Below, in pieces: positions 17,544 to 27,540 of a stretch of 64,000 nucleotides of DNA. Position numbers and translations under genes: made by a program. Each line of letters begins with the position of its first letter. Position 1 is the stretch's first letter. The notes beneath the pieces were generated by a model. It was given only the letters and a program-made list of their open reading frames with translations, was not told where the DNA came from and made no database searches. The stretch is from Ulvibacterium sp. (GTDB lineage Bacteria; Bacteroidota; Bacteroidia; Flavobacteriales; Flavobacteriaceae), in NCBI RefSeq assembly GCF_028285715.1, contig NZ_JANQOO010000020.1, forward strand, positions 124,001 to 188,000. Direction: 5' to 3'.

Positions 17544-18233
17544 TTATAAAAATCTTCGTTGGATCAAAGCCATAAATCGATCCTCATATTCTTCTTTTCC
17601 CTCCCAATGGTCATAATCTGGTTTTACCATGTTGGTGATAAAAGAAATGGAACGTTCCTCGGAGTCTATGGTATTCAGTTGGGAAATGACCCTGTTGAAA
17701 TCCTCCGTGCTTTCGTTAAAAAGATGTTTCACGAAGGCCAATCGGTCATTGAGATCCACTTTGATATCGGTATTCCCAAATTTGTCATTTAAGGATTTTG
17801 GTCTTATCTCCCGTTTTGCCCCGTTCTCCTTGGAAGGCATAAAGAGTTCCTTGTCGTTCTTCACATATTCCGGCTTCGTCATAAACTCGGCCAAAACCTC
17901 ATCTACCGGTGTTTCATTGGGCATTTCGGAAACCATGTCCTTTATGGTATCTATTCCCGGCGTCATGATATCCTCACTATGGGGATTGCTCTCCGGAACT
18001 GATGAGTTGGCATTCAGCACGGCGTTTGCCATTTTCTCAAACTTGGTAGCCATAGCGCTTTTGGAAACGTCCACTTCTACATCGTTCAACTCGTTTTCTA
18101 TAAACTTCAATACAGCCAGTTTCTCGTAAAGGCCTTTGGCTGCTTCATAGAGGTCGGTGATTTCATTTAAGTTCCTGGAGGTAATGATATCTGTAGATAG
18201 CTTTCGCAGTTCCTCCTTTAATTTTCGTTTCAT
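17544..18233 (-). CDS. Conserved Bacteroidota protein of unknown function
   Basis: 229 residues, cytoplasmic, acidic and mostly helical. The N-terminal ~60 residues look coiled-coil-like (KEELRKLSTDIITSRNLNEITDLYEAAKGLYEKL). A low-complexity linker follows, then a conserved-looking C-terminal helix bundle (KVDLNDRLAFVKHLFNESTEDFNRVISQLNTID) ending in RFMALIQRRFL. Proteins like this lie between rsmI and tdk in many flavobacteria. No enzyme motif was seen. It has its own terminator and is divergent from tdk. Confidence 0.7.
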   Translation of the reverse strand: MKRKLKEELRKLSTDIITSRNLNEITDLYEAAKGLYEKLAVLKFIENELNDVEVDVSKSAMATKFEKMANAVLNANSSVPESNPHSEDIMTPGIDTIKDMVSEMPNETPVDEVLAEFMTKPEYVKNDKELFMPSKENGAKREIRPKSLNDKFGNTDIKVDLNDRLAFVKHLFNESTEDFNRVISQLNTIDSEERSISFITNMVKPDYDHWEGKEEYEDRFMALIQRRFL

Positions 18234-18338
18234 TGCTTTTATTTTATCCTTTCGGAAAAGGTGTCCCTTTTTTAGTAATTTTAATGCTCCCTAGAATTAG
18301 GAACGAAGAAACCCCTTATTTTCGTCTAAAATTACAAA

Positions 18339-18983
18339 ATGTTTCTCGAAAATACCGTTAATAACAAAGAACAATTCGGCTGGATAGAGGTCATCTGCGG
18401 CTCCATGTTTTCTGGTAAAACCGAGGAACTTATCCGTAGATTGAAGCGAGCACAGTTCGCAAAGCTCAAGGTAGAAATATTTAAGCCTATTGTGGACAAT
18501 CGGTATCATGAGGATAAGGTAATCTCCCATGATGCCAACGAAATCCGTTCCACCCCGGTACCGGCAGCAGCGAATATTCGTATTTTGGCAGACACATGTG
18601 ATGTCGTGGGTATAGATGAGGCCCAGTTCTTTGATGATGAAATAGTGACCGTTTGCAATGATTTGGCCAACAAAGGTGTTCGGGTGGTGGTAGCCGGGCT
18701 GGATATGGACTTCAAAGGAAATCCCTTCGGGCCAATGCCTGCGTTAATGGCCACTGCGGAATATGTGACTAAAGTACATGCTATATGTACCCGTACGGGA
18801 AACCTCGCGAATTATAGTTTTCGAAAATCGAACAACAATGATTTGGTAATGCTTGGAGAGGTTGAAGAATATGAACCTTTGAGCAGGGCCGCTTTTTTTA
18901 AGGCAATGCTACGGGAAAAGATAAAAAAGATGGACGTGGAAGCCGAAGAGCTCCGATCAAATGCTAAAAGTCCCGATGCTTAA
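18339..18983 (+). CDS. tdk: Thymidine kinase, type II
   Basis: 214 residues. The P-loop is GSMFSGKTEELIRRL near residues 21-35, the metal/base-binding segment is VVGIDEAQFFDDE, and the lasso region reads AICTRTGNLANYSFRK. It phosphorylates thymidine in pyrimidine salvage. The zinc-ribbon cysteines of enterobacterial type II enzymes (C-x2-C pairs) are not conserved here; only single cysteines remain, as is common in Bacteroidota. Its last 23 bases overlap the start of alr, so the two are probably translationally coupled. Confidence 0.95.
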   Translation: MFLENTVNNKEQFGWIEVICGSMFSGKTEELIRRLKRAQFAKLKVEIFKPIVDNRYHEDKVISHDANEIRSTPVPAAANIRILADTCDVVGIDEAQFFDDEIVTVCNDLANKGVRVVVAGLDMDFKGNPFGPMPALMATAEYVTKVHAICTRTGNLANYSFRKSNNNDLVMLGEVEEYEPLSRAAFFKAMLREKIKKMDVEAEELRSNAKSPDA

Positions 18984-20097
18984 AACCAACGAAACCGTTC
19001 TTGAAATCGATTTAGATGCCCTAGAGCACAACTACACCTATCTAAAATCCAAATTACGACCTACCACAAAATTCCTGGCCGTGGTAAAAGCATTTGCCTA
19101 TGGTAGTGACGCAACAAAAATTGCACGAAAGTTGGAAGGCCTGGGAGTGGACTATTTTGCAGTGGCCTATGTAAAAGAAGGCGCAGTCTTGCGGGATGGA
19201 GGCATAAAAACCCCTATTTTGGTATTACATCCCCAGCCCTCAAATTTTGATGCCCTCATACAAAAAGGCCTGGAACCCAGCTTATATTCCCCAAAAATTC
19301 TTAGGGAGTTTCTTGAAATGGCCAAAAAAAACAAGCAAAAGGATTATCCAGTACATATTAAATTCAATACAGGTCTAAATCGCCTGGGGTTCTGGGAGAA
19401 TGATGTGGATTATATTATAGAGCAATTGGTTGGGCGGAACGAGATTAAGATAGTTTCTATTTTCTCCCATTTGGCGGCGTCCGAGGATTTGAAGGAAGCT
19501 ACTTTTACAAATGGTCAAATCAATACGTTTCAAAAAATTGCAGCTCAGGTGGACAAAAAACTGGATCCTGCCCCTTTTCGGCATTTATTGAATACCTCAG
19601 GCATCATCAATTATTCAGAATCCCAATTCGATATGGTCCGAAGTGGGATAGGTCTGTACGGTTATGGAAACGAAAAGAATATCGATGCTAGGTTAAGACC
19701 CGTTGCCCGCCTTAAGACCATTATTTCACAAATCCATAAAATTGAACCCAATGAAACTGTGGGATACAACAGGGCCTACGTATCCGATGGGTATCGGGTT
19801 ACCGCCACACTTCCTCTAGGACATGCTGATGGGATTGGCAGGCAGTACGGCAATGGAAATACGTATGTAATGGTACACGGTAAAAAGGCACCTATCATTG
19901 GAAATGTCTGTATGGATATGATTATGATAGACATTACAGGAATTGATTGTCGAGAAGGAGATGAAGTTGTCATCTTTGGGGAAGACCCAACTGCAGAAGA
20001 ATTTGCATCCACTGCAAATACCATCTCCTATGAGCTTCTAACGGGTATTTCACAAAGAGTAAAGCGCGTTTTTGTTGGAGATTGTTTTGATAATTAA
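18961..20097 (+). CDS. alr: Alanine racemase
   Basis: 378 residues. Alr interconverts L- and D-alanine for peptidoglycan. The PLP-binding lysine is K43 in AVVKAFAYGSD and the second catalytic base is Y269 in VGYNRAY. The C-terminal beta domain has GNVCMDMIMIDITG. The family motif is usually VKADAYGHG; AFAYGS is the variant common in flavobacteria. The start at 18961 overlaps tdk; a second possible start is MLKTNET at 18976, and the motif spacing does not decide between them. Confidence 0.95.
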   Translation: MLKVPMLKTNETVLEIDLDALEHNYTYLKSKLRPTTKFLAVVKAFAYGSDATKIARKLEGLGVDYFAVAYVKEGAVLRDGGIKTPILVLHPQPSNFDALIQKGLEPSLYSPKILREFLEMAKKNKQKDYPVHIKFNTGLNRLGFWENDVDYIIEQLVGRNEIKIVSIFSHLAASEDLKEATFTNGQINTFQKIAAQVDKKLDPAPFRHLLNTSGIINYSESQFDMVRSGIGLYGYGNEKNIDARLRPVARLKTIISQIHKIEPNETVGYNRAYVSDGYRVTATLPLGHADGIGRQYGNGNTYVMVHGKKAPIIGNVCMDMIMIDITGIDCREGDEVVIFGEDPTAEEFASTANTISYELLTGISQRVKRVFVGDCFDN

Positions 20098-20171
20098 CGT
20101 TTCATTAACAGTGTTTTTTTGGCTATATTGCGTGCAAACACGAACAAATAGTAACTAAAAGCACTAAAACC

Positions 20172-20576
20172 ATGTGGAAAGAATTTAAGAACTTTATCAT
20201 GACGGGGAACGTCATTGATTTGGCGGTAGCCGTTATACTTGCAGGAGCCGTTGGGCTTGTGGTAAACGGATTTGTAAACGATATAATGATGCCCATTGTC
20301 GGGCATTTTGCCGGTGGAATGGATTTTGCCGATATGAAAGTTATACTTTCCGAAGCCGTAATCGCTGCTGATGGAACTGTAGAAAAACCTGAAAGTGCCA
20401 TTAGATATGGTGCCTGGATAAACACAATCATCAATTTGATCATTGTAGGTTTTGTCCTTTTCATGATTGTACGATCCTACAACAAGGTTCGGGCACCGAA
20501 ACCAAAGCCTGCCCCATCAGGACCTACCCAAGAGGAACTCTTGGCCGAAATCCGGGACTTATTAAAAAAGCAATAA
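20172..20576 (+). CDS. mscL: Large-conductance mechanosensitive channel MscL
   Basis: 134 residues. The N-terminal amphipathic helix and first transmembrane helix read MWKEFKNFIMTGNVIDLAVA and are nearly invariant in MscL. The second helix is WINTIINLIIVGFVLFMIVRSYN, and the cytoplasmic bundle ends PTQEELLAEIRDLLKKQ. It releases osmolytes during hypo-osmotic shock. Its own terminator lies 50 bases downstream. Confidence 0.97.
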   Translation: MWKEFKNFIMTGNVIDLAVAVILAGAVGLVVNGFVNDIMMPIVGHFAGGMDFADMKVILSEAVIAADGTVEKPESAIRYGAWINTIINLIIVGFVLFMIVRSYNKVRAPKPKPAPSGPTQEELLAEIRDLLKKQ

Positions 20577-20619
20577 CGATATCCGGTCTTGTAAAAGACC
20601 CCGCTACATCACAATCAAA

Positions 20620-20657
20620 AACCATTAGCCCCTGCATAAACAGGGGTTTTTCTTTTT
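20620..20657 (+). terminator. Rho-independent terminator after mscL
   Basis: CCCCTG and CAGGGG pair over a 6-base loop (20629-20646) and are followed by TTTTTCTTTTTT; upstream AAAACC can extend the pairing. Confidence 0.8.
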
Positions 20658-20716
20658 TAAAACTAATTGTATTTTTATAACATTTTGTTATATTTTTTTA
20701 ATTTGGTCTTCTTTAC

Positions 20717-20747
20717 TTGTACAGTCCAGGTTCATGGAGTACATTTG
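20717..20747 (+). promoter_or_regulatory. Bacteroidota-type promoter of asd
   Basis: TTG at 20717-20719 and TACATTTG at 20740-20747 (a full match to TAnnTTTG) are separated by 20 bases. The asd ATG is 20 bases downstream, so the leader would be short. Confidence 0.6.
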
Positions 20748-20767
20748 CCCTTCCAAATTCATTGGTA

Positions 20768-21757
20768 ATGAAAGTAGCTGTAGTAGGCGCCACAGGTATG
20801 GTAGGCGAAGTGATGTTAAAGGTATTGGCGGAACGTAATTTTCCTATAACCGAATTGTTATTGGTAGCATCGGAACGTTCCGTAGGTAAAAAATTGACCT
20901 TTAAGGGAGAGGAACATACAGTTGTAGGTCTTAACGAAGCAGTAGCCGCAAAACCCGATATTGCCATTTTCTCGGCAGGAGGGGATACTTCCTTGGAATG
21001 GGCTCCCAAGTTTGCAGAGGCCGGTACTACGGTCGTTGACAATTCCTCTGCCTGGCGTATGGATCCAACCAAAAAGTTGGTCGTTCCTGAAATCAATGCC
21101 CATGAATTAAAGGCGACGGACAAAATCATTGCCAACCCTAATTGTTCTACCATACAAATGGTTATGGCACTGGCACCGCTGCATCAGAAGTATCGGATGA
21201 AGCGTGTGGTGGTCTCTACCTATCAATCCGTGTCTGGAACGGGTGTAAAAGCCGTAAAACAACTCGAAAACGAAATGGCCGGCGTTCCGGGTGAAATGGC
21301 CTATCCCTATCCCATTAATAGAAATGCATTACCACATTGCGATGTCTTTATGGAAAACGGATATACCAAGGAAGAAATGAAACTAGCCCGTGAGCCACAA
21401 AAGATATTGGACGACCGTACTTTTTCGGTAAGTGCCACGGCAGTGCGTATTCCCACAGCTGGAGGGCATTCAGAATCTGTAAATGTGGAATTCGAAAACG
21501 ATTTTGAGCTCAATGAAGTTCGAAAATTATTAAACGAAACCCCTGGGGTAACAGTACAGGACAATCCGGATACCAATACCTATCCCATGCCCATTTATGC
21601 TCATGACAAGGACGAAGTTTTTGTTGGTCGTATCCGTAGGGACGAAACCCAGCGCAACACATTGAATATGTGGATAGTTTCCGACAATCTTAGAAAAGGA
21701 GCGGCAACCAATGCCGTTCAAATTGCGGAGTATTTAGTGGAAAACCAGTTGGTGTAG
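20768..21757 (+). CDS. asd: Aspartate-semialdehyde dehydrogenase
   Basis: 329 residues from MKVAVVGATGMVG; an upstream in-frame start at 20717 would begin in the promoter. The NADP-binding loop is GATGMVGEVML, the catalytic cysteine is C126 in NPNCSTIQ, and the substrate-binding part is VRIPTAGGHSESVNVEFE. It reduces aspartyl phosphate to the semialdehyde for lysine/diaminopimelate, threonine and methionine. Full length. Confidence 0.96.
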   Translation: MKVAVVGATGMVGEVMLKVLAERNFPITELLLVASERSVGKKLTFKGEEHTVVGLNEAVAAKPDIAIFSAGGDTSLEWAPKFAEAGTTVVDNSSAWRMDPTKKLVVPEINAHELKATDKIIANPNCSTIQMVMALAPLHQKYRMKRVVVSTYQSVSGTGVKAVKQLENEMAGVPGEMAYPYPINRNALPHCDVFMENGYTKEEMKLAREPQKILDDRTFSVSATAVRIPTAGGHSESVNVEFENDFELNEVRKLLNETPGVTVQDNPDTNTYPMPIYAHDKDEVFVGRIRRDETQRNTLNMWIVSDNLRKGAATNAVQIAEYLVENQLV

Positions 21758-21939
21758 GCATCTGGAAGTAATCAAAGTTCTAACTTTTGTAAAGCCCTGC
21801 TTAAAGGGTACAAGCGGACCAGTGGCTACCCAATTCCGAACATCTCTCCCGCAGCTTCCTTAAATAAAGTTAAATCTTTCCAAATCCATTGATTTCACAT
21901 GCTTTTGGGATATTTTTATCAGATTTAATTCCAATTGAA

Positions 21940-24093
21940 ATGAGAAAAATCGTCGTCTTTTTCCTAGTGCCTATCTTTACTGCTTGTAACATCAAAAAAG
22001 AGAGAAATCCTATCATAGTGAACTATCCTAATACAAAAAAGGTAGATACCATAGATACCTACTTTGGAACCGAAGTAAAAGATTCTTACCGCTGGTTGGA
22101 AGACGACCGAAGTGCGGAAACTGAAGATTGGGTAAAGGCACAGAACAAAACTACCTTTGGTTATTTGGACAGTATCCCGTTTCGGGACGACCTTAGAAAT
22201 CGTCTTGAGAAGCTTTGGAATTATGAAAAGTTGGGCTCCCCCTTTAAAGAAGGTGAATATACCTATTTCTATAAGAACGACGGGTTACAAAATCAATATG
22301 TGGTTTATCGCAAAAAAGATGAAGGAGAGGAAGAGGTTTTCCTAGACCCAAATACTTTTTCCAAAGATGGAACTACTTCATTAATGGGCCTTAGCTTTAC
22401 CAAAGACGGTTCAATGGCCGCATACCTCATATCCGAAGGAGGGAGCGACTGGCGTAAAGGGATAGTTATCGATACAGAGACCAGGGAAATTGTGGAGGAT
22501 ACTTTGGTTGATATCAAATTCAGCAGTATTTCATGGAAGGGCAATGAAGGTTTCTTCTATTCCAGCTATGACAAACCCAAAGGCAGCGAACTTTCCGCCA
22601 AAACTGACCAACATAAATTATACTATCACAGATTGGGTACCTCCCAAGTTGAGGACAAAATTGTTTTTGGCGGAACATTGGCCCAAAAACATCGTTATGT
22701 AAGCGGTTATGTTTCCGAAGATGAACGCTACCTTTTTATTTCCGCATCGACCTCGACCTCGGGCAACAAATTGTATTTGAAAGATTTAACGGATCCCTAT
22801 TCCAAATTGGTAACCGTATTGGATGATACGGAATCGGATACCAATGTTATAGAAAATGTAGGAACTCAATTGTACTTGGTCACTAACCGGAATGCCCCCA
22901 ATAAGAAAATTGTTGTGACGGATGCAGCCGACCCGGTTCCAAACAATTGGAAAGACTTTATTCCGGAAACAGAAAATGTACTGACCGCGGGTACCGGAGG
23001 TGGGTATTTTTTTACCGAATATATGGTAGATGCGATTTCCAAGGTCTTACAATACGATTATGAAGGAAATTTGATTCGGGAAGTAGGACTCCCAGGTGTT
23101 GGTAGTGCCGGTGGATTTGGGGGCAAGAAGGAAGATAGGGAATTTTATTTTTCTTTTACGAACTATAACACTCCAGGTTCATCCTACAAGTATAATGTGG
23201 ATACTGGAAAATATGACCAATACTGGAAGCCGGAAATTGATTTCAATCCTTCTGATTACGAATCCAAACAAGTATTCTATAATTCGAAGGATGGTACAGA
23301 AGTACCCATGATCATTACTCATAAAAAAGGAATTGAATACAACGGAAAAAACCCCACTATCCTATACGGTTATGGAGGGTTCAACATTAGCCTCACTCCC
23401 TCGTTCAGCATTGTCAACGCAATTTGGATGGAACAGGGAGGCATTTATGCCGTTCCCAACCTTCGCGGTGGTGGCGAATATGGTAAAGCGTGGCATATTG
23501 CCGGAACGAAACTAAAAAAACAAAATGTTTTTGATGATTTTATAGCTGCAGCGGAATATCTCATCAACAACAACTACACTTCCAAAGAATACCTTGCCGT
23601 TAGAGGCGGCTCCAATGGAGGGCTTTTGGTGGGGGCTACCATGACCCAACGACCGGATTTAATGCAGGTAGCCTTGCCAGCAGTAGGGGTCTTGGACATG
23701 TTGCGCTATCATACATTTACAGCTGGTGCCGGATGGGCCTATGATTATGGAACCGCTGAGGAGAGTAAGGAAATGTTTGCTTATTTAAAGGGTTATTCTC
23801 CACTACATAACGTAAAGACAGGAACGGAATATCCCGCTACCTTAATAACCACCGGAGACCATGATGACCGTGTGGTTCCTGCCCATAGCTTTAAATTTGC
23901 AGCGGAGCTACAGGAAAAGCAGATCGGGGAAAATCCCACATTGATTCGTATAGAGACCAAGGCAGGGCACGGAGCGGGTACCCCGGTAAGCAAAATTATT
24001 GAGCAGTACGCGGATATTTTTGGATTTACCCTTTACAATATGGGCTTTAAGGAATTGCCCAACCAAAGCGTGCTTAAAGAATTTAAGGATTAA
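21940..24093 (+). CDS. Prolyl oligopeptidase (S9A) lipoprotein
   Basis: 717 residues. [16 protein letters not shown] is a lipoprotein signal peptide; the frame also opens at 21889, but the signal fixes this start. The N-terminal region ([21 protein letters not shown]) and the central seven-bladed propeller are those of prolyl oligopeptidases. The catalytic triad is S558 ([10 protein letters not shown]), an Asp in GDHDDRV (640-645) and H677 (AGHGAG). It cleaves short peptides after proline, probably in the periplasm. An intrinsic terminator follows. Confidence 0.94.
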   Translation: MRKIVVFFLVPIFTACNIKKERNPIIVNYPNTKKVDTIDTYFGTEVKDSYRWLEDDRSAETEDWVKAQNKTTFGYLDSIPFRDDLRNRLEKLWNYEKLGSPFKEGEYTYFYKNDGLQNQYVVYRKKDEGEEEVFLDPNTFSKDGTTSLMGLSFTKDGSMAAYLISEGGSDWRKGIVIDTETREIVEDTLVDIKFSSISWKGNEGFFYSSYDKPKGSELSAKTDQHKLYYHRLGTSQVEDKIVFGGTLAQKHRYVSGYVSEDERYLFISASTSTSGNKLYLKDLTDPYSKLVTVLDDTESDTNVIENVGTQLYLVTNRNAPNKKIVVTDAADPVPNNWKDFIPETENVLTAGTGGGYFFTEYMVDAISKVLQYDYEGNLIREVGLPGVGSAGGFGGKKEDREFYFSFTNYNTPGSSYKYNVDTGKYDQYWKPEIDFNPSDYESKQVFYNSKDGTEVPMIITHKKGIEYNGKNPTILYGYGGFNISLTPSFSIVNAIWMEQGGIYAVPNLRGGGEYGKAWHIAGTKLKKQNVFDDFIAAAEYLINNNYTSKEYLAVRGGSNGGLLVGATMTQRPDLMQVALPAVGVLDMLRYHTFTAGAGWAYDYGTAEESKEMFAYLKGYSPLHNVKTGTEYPATLITTGDHDDRVVPAHSFKFAAELQEKQIGENPTLIRIETKAGHGAGTPVSKIIEQYADIFGFTLYNMGFKELPNQSVLKEFKD

Positions 24094-24120
24094 TCCCGGA
24101 GACTATCAATATTTCATAGG

Positions 24121-24158
24121 AAAATCCGTTTCTTAATTTGGGAACGGATTTTATTTTC
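24121..24158 (+). terminator. Rho-independent terminator after the S9A peptidase gene
   Basis: AAAATCCGTT and AACGGATTTT (24121-24130, 24143-24152) pair perfectly over a 12-base loop and are followed by a T-rich tail. Confidence 0.75.
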
Positions 24159-24176
24159 CCTTGAACGACACTTCAT

Positions 24177-25151
24177 ATGCTTCAAGTAGATCACGTATCA
24201 TTTGCCTATGACGAAACATCGGTGTTGGAGGACATAAACCTAAAGGTCTCCAAAGGTGAACACGTTTCCATTATTGGGGAAAGCGGTTGTGGAAAAAGCA
24301 CCTTGCTAAAGATTATCTACGGCCTTCTGCATATTAAGGTAGGCGAAATCTATTGGGATGAAAACCAAATAAAGGGGCCTTTGTACAATTTGGTTCCAGG
24401 TGAACCCTATATGAAATATCTGGCTCAGGATTTTGATCTGATGCCTTATACAACCGTTTTTGAAAATATAAGCCAATACCTTTCCGTTTTTGAACCCAAG
24501 GAACTCAAGGCCCGTACTTGGGAGCTTATGGAAATGATAGAAATGACCCATTTGGCCCAGACCAAGGTACGCTACCTAAGCGGTGGGCAGCAACAACGGG
24601 TTGCCTTGGCCAGGGTACTTGCCCAGCAACCCCAAATTCTTTTGTTGGACGAGCCGTTTAGCCATATCGATAATTTTAGGAAAAACACCTTGAGAAGGAA
24701 TTTGTTCACCTTTCTAAAAAAAGAGGGCATAACCGTTTTAACGGCAACCCATGATCATAATGATATGCTTCCCTTTGCCGATCGGGTAATCGTTTTGAAG
24801 GACCGAAAGATTATTGCCAAGGATACCCCCAAAAACTTATACGAACATCCCAAGGACCTATACATCGCCTCGTTGTTCGGTGAGGCCAATAGAATCCCCA
24901 TAAATGTTATTAAATCATATGCGGATACCAAACGTCGCATTATCGTGTATGCCCATGAGTTTAAGGTCTCGGAAAAATCGGGTTTGGAAGTCCTTGTAAA
25001 AGAATCATATTATATGGGGGGACATTATATGATATTAGGAACCTATGAAGACCAAAACATTTACTTTAATCATCATTCGGCTCTGGAGGACGGGAAGAAC
25101 GTTTTTCTGAACATTTCCTTAGAAACCATAAATCAGCGATTAAACAGCTAG
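24177..25151 (+). CDS. ABC transporter ATP-binding protein (PotA/FbpC-like)
   Basis: 324 residues. Walker A is GESGCGKST, the signature LSGGQQQRVALARVLA, Walker B ILLLDEPFSHID and the switch histidine TATHDHNDML. About 90 residues follow the ATPase domain (from ~235) and include beta-strands, a reduced version of the C-terminal regulatory domain of PotA/MalK-type importers. No permease or binding-protein gene is adjacent: arfB follows 5 bases later. The transported substrate is unknown, and the permease must be elsewhere. Confidence 0.85.
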   Translation: MLQVDHVSFAYDETSVLEDINLKVSKGEHVSIIGESGCGKSTLLKIIYGLLHIKVGEIYWDENQIKGPLYNLVPGEPYMKYLAQDFDLMPYTTVFENISQYLSVFEPKELKARTWELMEMIEMTHLAQTKVRYLSGGQQQRVALARVLAQQPQILLLDEPFSHIDNFRKNTLRRNLFTFLKKEGITVLTATHDHNDMLPFADRVIVLKDRKIIAKDTPKNLYEHPKDLYIASLFGEANRIPINVIKSYADTKRRIIVYAHEFKVSEKSGLEVLVKESYYMGGHYMILGTYEDQNIYFNHHSALEDGKNVFLNISLETINQRLNS

Positions 25152-25156
25152 TCTTC

Positions 25157-25561
25157 ATGGATAAGGGGCAACTGATAAGGGAACTTCGATTTAAGGCCAT
25201 TCGCAGTAGTGGTGCTGGCGGACAGCATGTGAACAAGGTATCCACTAAAATTGAATTGACTTTTGATCTTATGCGCTCCGCCGCCTTTATGGATTCGGAA
25301 AAGGAGCGTCTGTTACACAAATTAAAATCTAGATTAACGAACAATGGCCTATTGCTTTTACATTGCGACGCCACACGGAGTCAACATAAAAACAAGGAAC
25401 TTGTAATCCATCGTTTTTTGGATATTATGGCATCTGCATTAAAGGTTCCAAAAAAAAGAAAAAGAACAAAGCCTTCCCAAGCCGCAAAAGAAAAAAGATT
25501 AAAGACCAAAAAAATGACCTCCCAGAAAAAAGCAAGTCGCGGGAAACCCATTTTGGACTAA
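25157..25561 (+). CDS. arfB: Alternative ribosome-rescue peptidyl-tRNA hydrolase ArfB
   Basis: 134 residues. The class I release-factor catalytic motif is GGQ (21-23) in SSGAGGQHVNKVSTKIEL, and the basic C-terminal tail (KKRKRTKPSQAAKEKRLKTKK) enters the empty mRNA channel of stalled ribosomes. ArfB hydrolyses peptidyl-tRNA on non-stop complexes. Only 5 bases separate it from the ABC ATPase stop, so the two are likely co-transcribed. Confidence 0.93.
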   Translation: MDKGQLIRELRFKAIRSSGAGGQHVNKVSTKIELTFDLMRSAAFMDSEKERLLHKLKSRLTNNGLLLLHCDATRSQHKNKELVIHRFLDIMASALKVPKKRKRTKPSQAAKEKRLKTKKMTSQKKASRGKPILD

Positions 25562-25565
25562 TCCT

Positions 25566-25937
25566 TTAACCCATATCGGGTACGTCATAAAAGAATTGCG
25601 CTTTTTTAATTTTACCATTTTCAACTTGGTACAAACACAGTTCTTCCATTTTCCACCTGCCCTGCCCTTTGAAAGTGGCATCACTCATCATTGGGAGCAT
25701 AAAGTGATTCCCGGCAACCACAGGTTCTCCCACTGAACCTCCATGAACCTCTTCAATACTATTGGCCCATTGATAATATCCGTCAATAATTTTTTCCTTG
25801 CCCTGGGTCACTTCATCCCCTGGCATACCCGGCATTTCAATACTTACCGCATCATCTGCATAAAGCTCGTAGGCTTCATCATATTTTCCCTCCTTGCAAA
25901 GGCTTACTAACTTGTCAGCAACTTCTTGTGTAGACAT
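25566..25937 (-). CDS. NTF2-like/SnoaL-type protein
   Basis: 123 residues with the NTF2-fold pattern: a helical start (VADKLVSLCKEGKYDEAYELYADDAVSIEMP), a central helix (GKEKIIDGYYQWANSIEEVH) and curved strands (WKMEELCLYQVENGKIKKAQFFYDV). It lacks a signal peptide. Such proteins can be small hydrolases, isomerases or ligand carriers; nothing here specifies which. It is convergent with arfB. Confidence 0.75.
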   Translation of the reverse strand: MSTQEVADKLVSLCKEGKYDEAYELYADDAVSIEMPGMPGDEVTQGKEKIIDGYYQWANSIEEVHGGSVGEPVVAGNHFMLPMMSDATFKGQGRWKMEELCLYQVENGKIKKAQFFYDVPDMG

Positions 25938-26105
25938 TCCTTAAATTTTAATTGGTTAATAGTTTTAAATTTATAAAGAATACCGGTTCCTTTTCTTAAT
26001 TTATGGTTAATTATAGATGGAGTAGTCGTTTGGATATTCCGATATTCGTTATCACTTATGACCGATTGTTTGCGTATTACGTCCAATTTATCGTTGCATT
26101 TCAAA

Positions 26106-26912
26106 ATGAAAAAGCTATTACTAATTTTAGTAGCCTTACTAGTAGGACAAGGTCATGCACAGAAACCCAATAAGACCGAGATCGTAAACGTAAATGGTAT
26201 TGAGTTGTACTATGAACAATACGGCAAAGGTGAACCGTTGCTTCTTCTTCATGGCTGGACACAATCTTCCCAATTTTGGTCGGAATACATTTCCACCTAT
26301 GCCCAAAGTTATGAAGTATACGTCGTAGACTTAAGGGGACATGGTAAAACCACGCCATTGACCAAGGATTTTTCCATACAAAAATCGGCCAATGATATCA
26401 TAGCCCTAACTGATTATTTAAGCTTAAAAGGGGTCAAGGCCATTGGTCTGAGTTATGGCGGACTGGTTTTGCTTCAAATTGGCGGTTTACTTCCGGATCG
26501 GCTGGAATCCGTAATACTTATTGGTGCTTCCCATAATTATAGCGGCGGGGATAACAAAGCGCTTGATAATCAATTCACCTTTGACGACCTCCCTCCCTCC
26601 TTTGTGGAGCAACTTCGGGAACTACATCCTCAGGGAGACCAACAAATCAGGGCCTTGTTCAATCCTAACTTGAATTACGAAATTAGACTTGAGGAAGAAG
26701 ATTTAATGGCAATGCGCACCCGAACATTGGTTATTAATGGTGACCGTGATGAGATATTGGGCGTGGACGCGGCGCTTGCACTTCATAAGAATTTGCCCGA
26801 TTCGGAATTGTGGATCATTCCCAATTCCGGGCATATCCCAATTGACGGTACAAATAAATCCCAATTTCTGGATATCTCCATTGAATTTCTGAATCGGAAA
26901 AAAGCGAAGTAA
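26106..26912 (+). CDS. Alpha/beta hydrolase, exported
   Basis: 268 residues from MKKLLLILVALLVGQGHAQ, a signal peptide with probable cleavage after GHA; the ATG at 26058 is upstream of it and disfavoured. The fold shows LLLLHGWTQSS (oxyanion hole HGW), nucleophile S in IGLSYGG, Asp in NGDRDEILG and His in NSGHIP. Substrate unknown; it resembles ester or lactone hydrolases. A weak promoter-like pair (TTG at 26066, TATCGTTG at 26089) is visible just upstream. Confidence 0.82.
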   Translation: MKKLLLILVALLVGQGHAQKPNKTEIVNVNGIELYYEQYGKGEPLLLLHGWTQSSQFWSEYISTYAQSYEVYVVDLRGHGKTTPLTKDFSIQKSANDIIALTDYLSLKGVKAIGLSYGGLVLLQIGGLLPDRLESVILIGASHNYSGGDNKALDNQFTFDDLPPSFVEQLRELHPQGDQQIRALFNPNLNYEIRLEEEDLMAMRTRTLVINGDRDEILGVDAALALHKNLPDSELWIIPNSGHIPIDGTNKSQFLDISIEFLNRKKAK

Positions 26913-26990
26913 GCTATTCCATCCAAGTACAAATGTGACACATCTTGGAAATGTTTTAAAAGGCAATAAAATCAAACCGTATTTTGTCGG

Positions 26991-27446
26991 CTATTCAATT
27001 GCCAAAATTTCGATTTTTTGCCCATTGAAAACAACGGTATCCCCAACAGTCTTCCCTAACAACAACCTTCCAATAGGTGTCCCAATAGAGATACAAAAAA
27101 CGGATAAATCCTTTTTTGTAAAAGCCCCTGCGGAAATAGCCAAAAAGTAGTTCCCCTTTGAGGTAGTAATACAGCTACCAAGACCTATGGTTTCCATGCT
27201 GTCCTTTAAATTTATCCTGGCCACCACATATTTCATTTCCTCTGCTTTCGCCAATTGGCGGCCTAGTTTTTCGCGTTCTAGCTGTAACATGGACCTGGCA
27301 GTTTCATGTTTGTCGCCTGCACTGCTTTTAGTTTCCGAGTCCAACGCTTCTCGAATATTTAACATATTCTTCCGGATACGGGTAATGCGATCTACTACAA
27401 AAGCCTCGCAAAACGCCAATAGCTCCTCTTTGGTAATTCCTTTCAT
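26991..27446 (-). CDS. GreA/GreB-family-like protein
   Basis: 151 residues. The N-terminal half is a predicted coiled-coil hairpin (MLQLEREKLGRQLAKAEEMK) with an SSAGDKHETARSM turn, recalling the Gre tip. The C-terminal half has the Gre FKBP-like pattern, ending SIGTPIGRLLLGKTVGDTVVF. In flavobacterial genomes such proteins are sometimes mislabelled '3-oxoacyl-ACP synthase'. It may bind RNA polymerase's secondary channel, like other Gre-related factors, but lacks a clear canonical Gre sequence, so its activity is uncertain. Confidence 0.7.
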   Translation of the reverse strand: MKGITKEELLAFCEAFVVDRITRIRKNMLNIREALDSETKSSAGDKHETARSMLQLEREKLGRQLAKAEEMKYVVARINLKDSMETIGLGSCITTSKGNYFLAISAGAFTKKDLSVFCISIGTPIGRLLLGKTVGDTVVFNGQKIEILAIE

Positions 27447-27540
27447 TAAAAAACTAATTGGAAAATAGTAAAGAAATGGGTATTTAAATCCTTAACTCGA
27501 TTTCAGATAAGTATATATGGCACTAAAGATAAAGTAAAGC

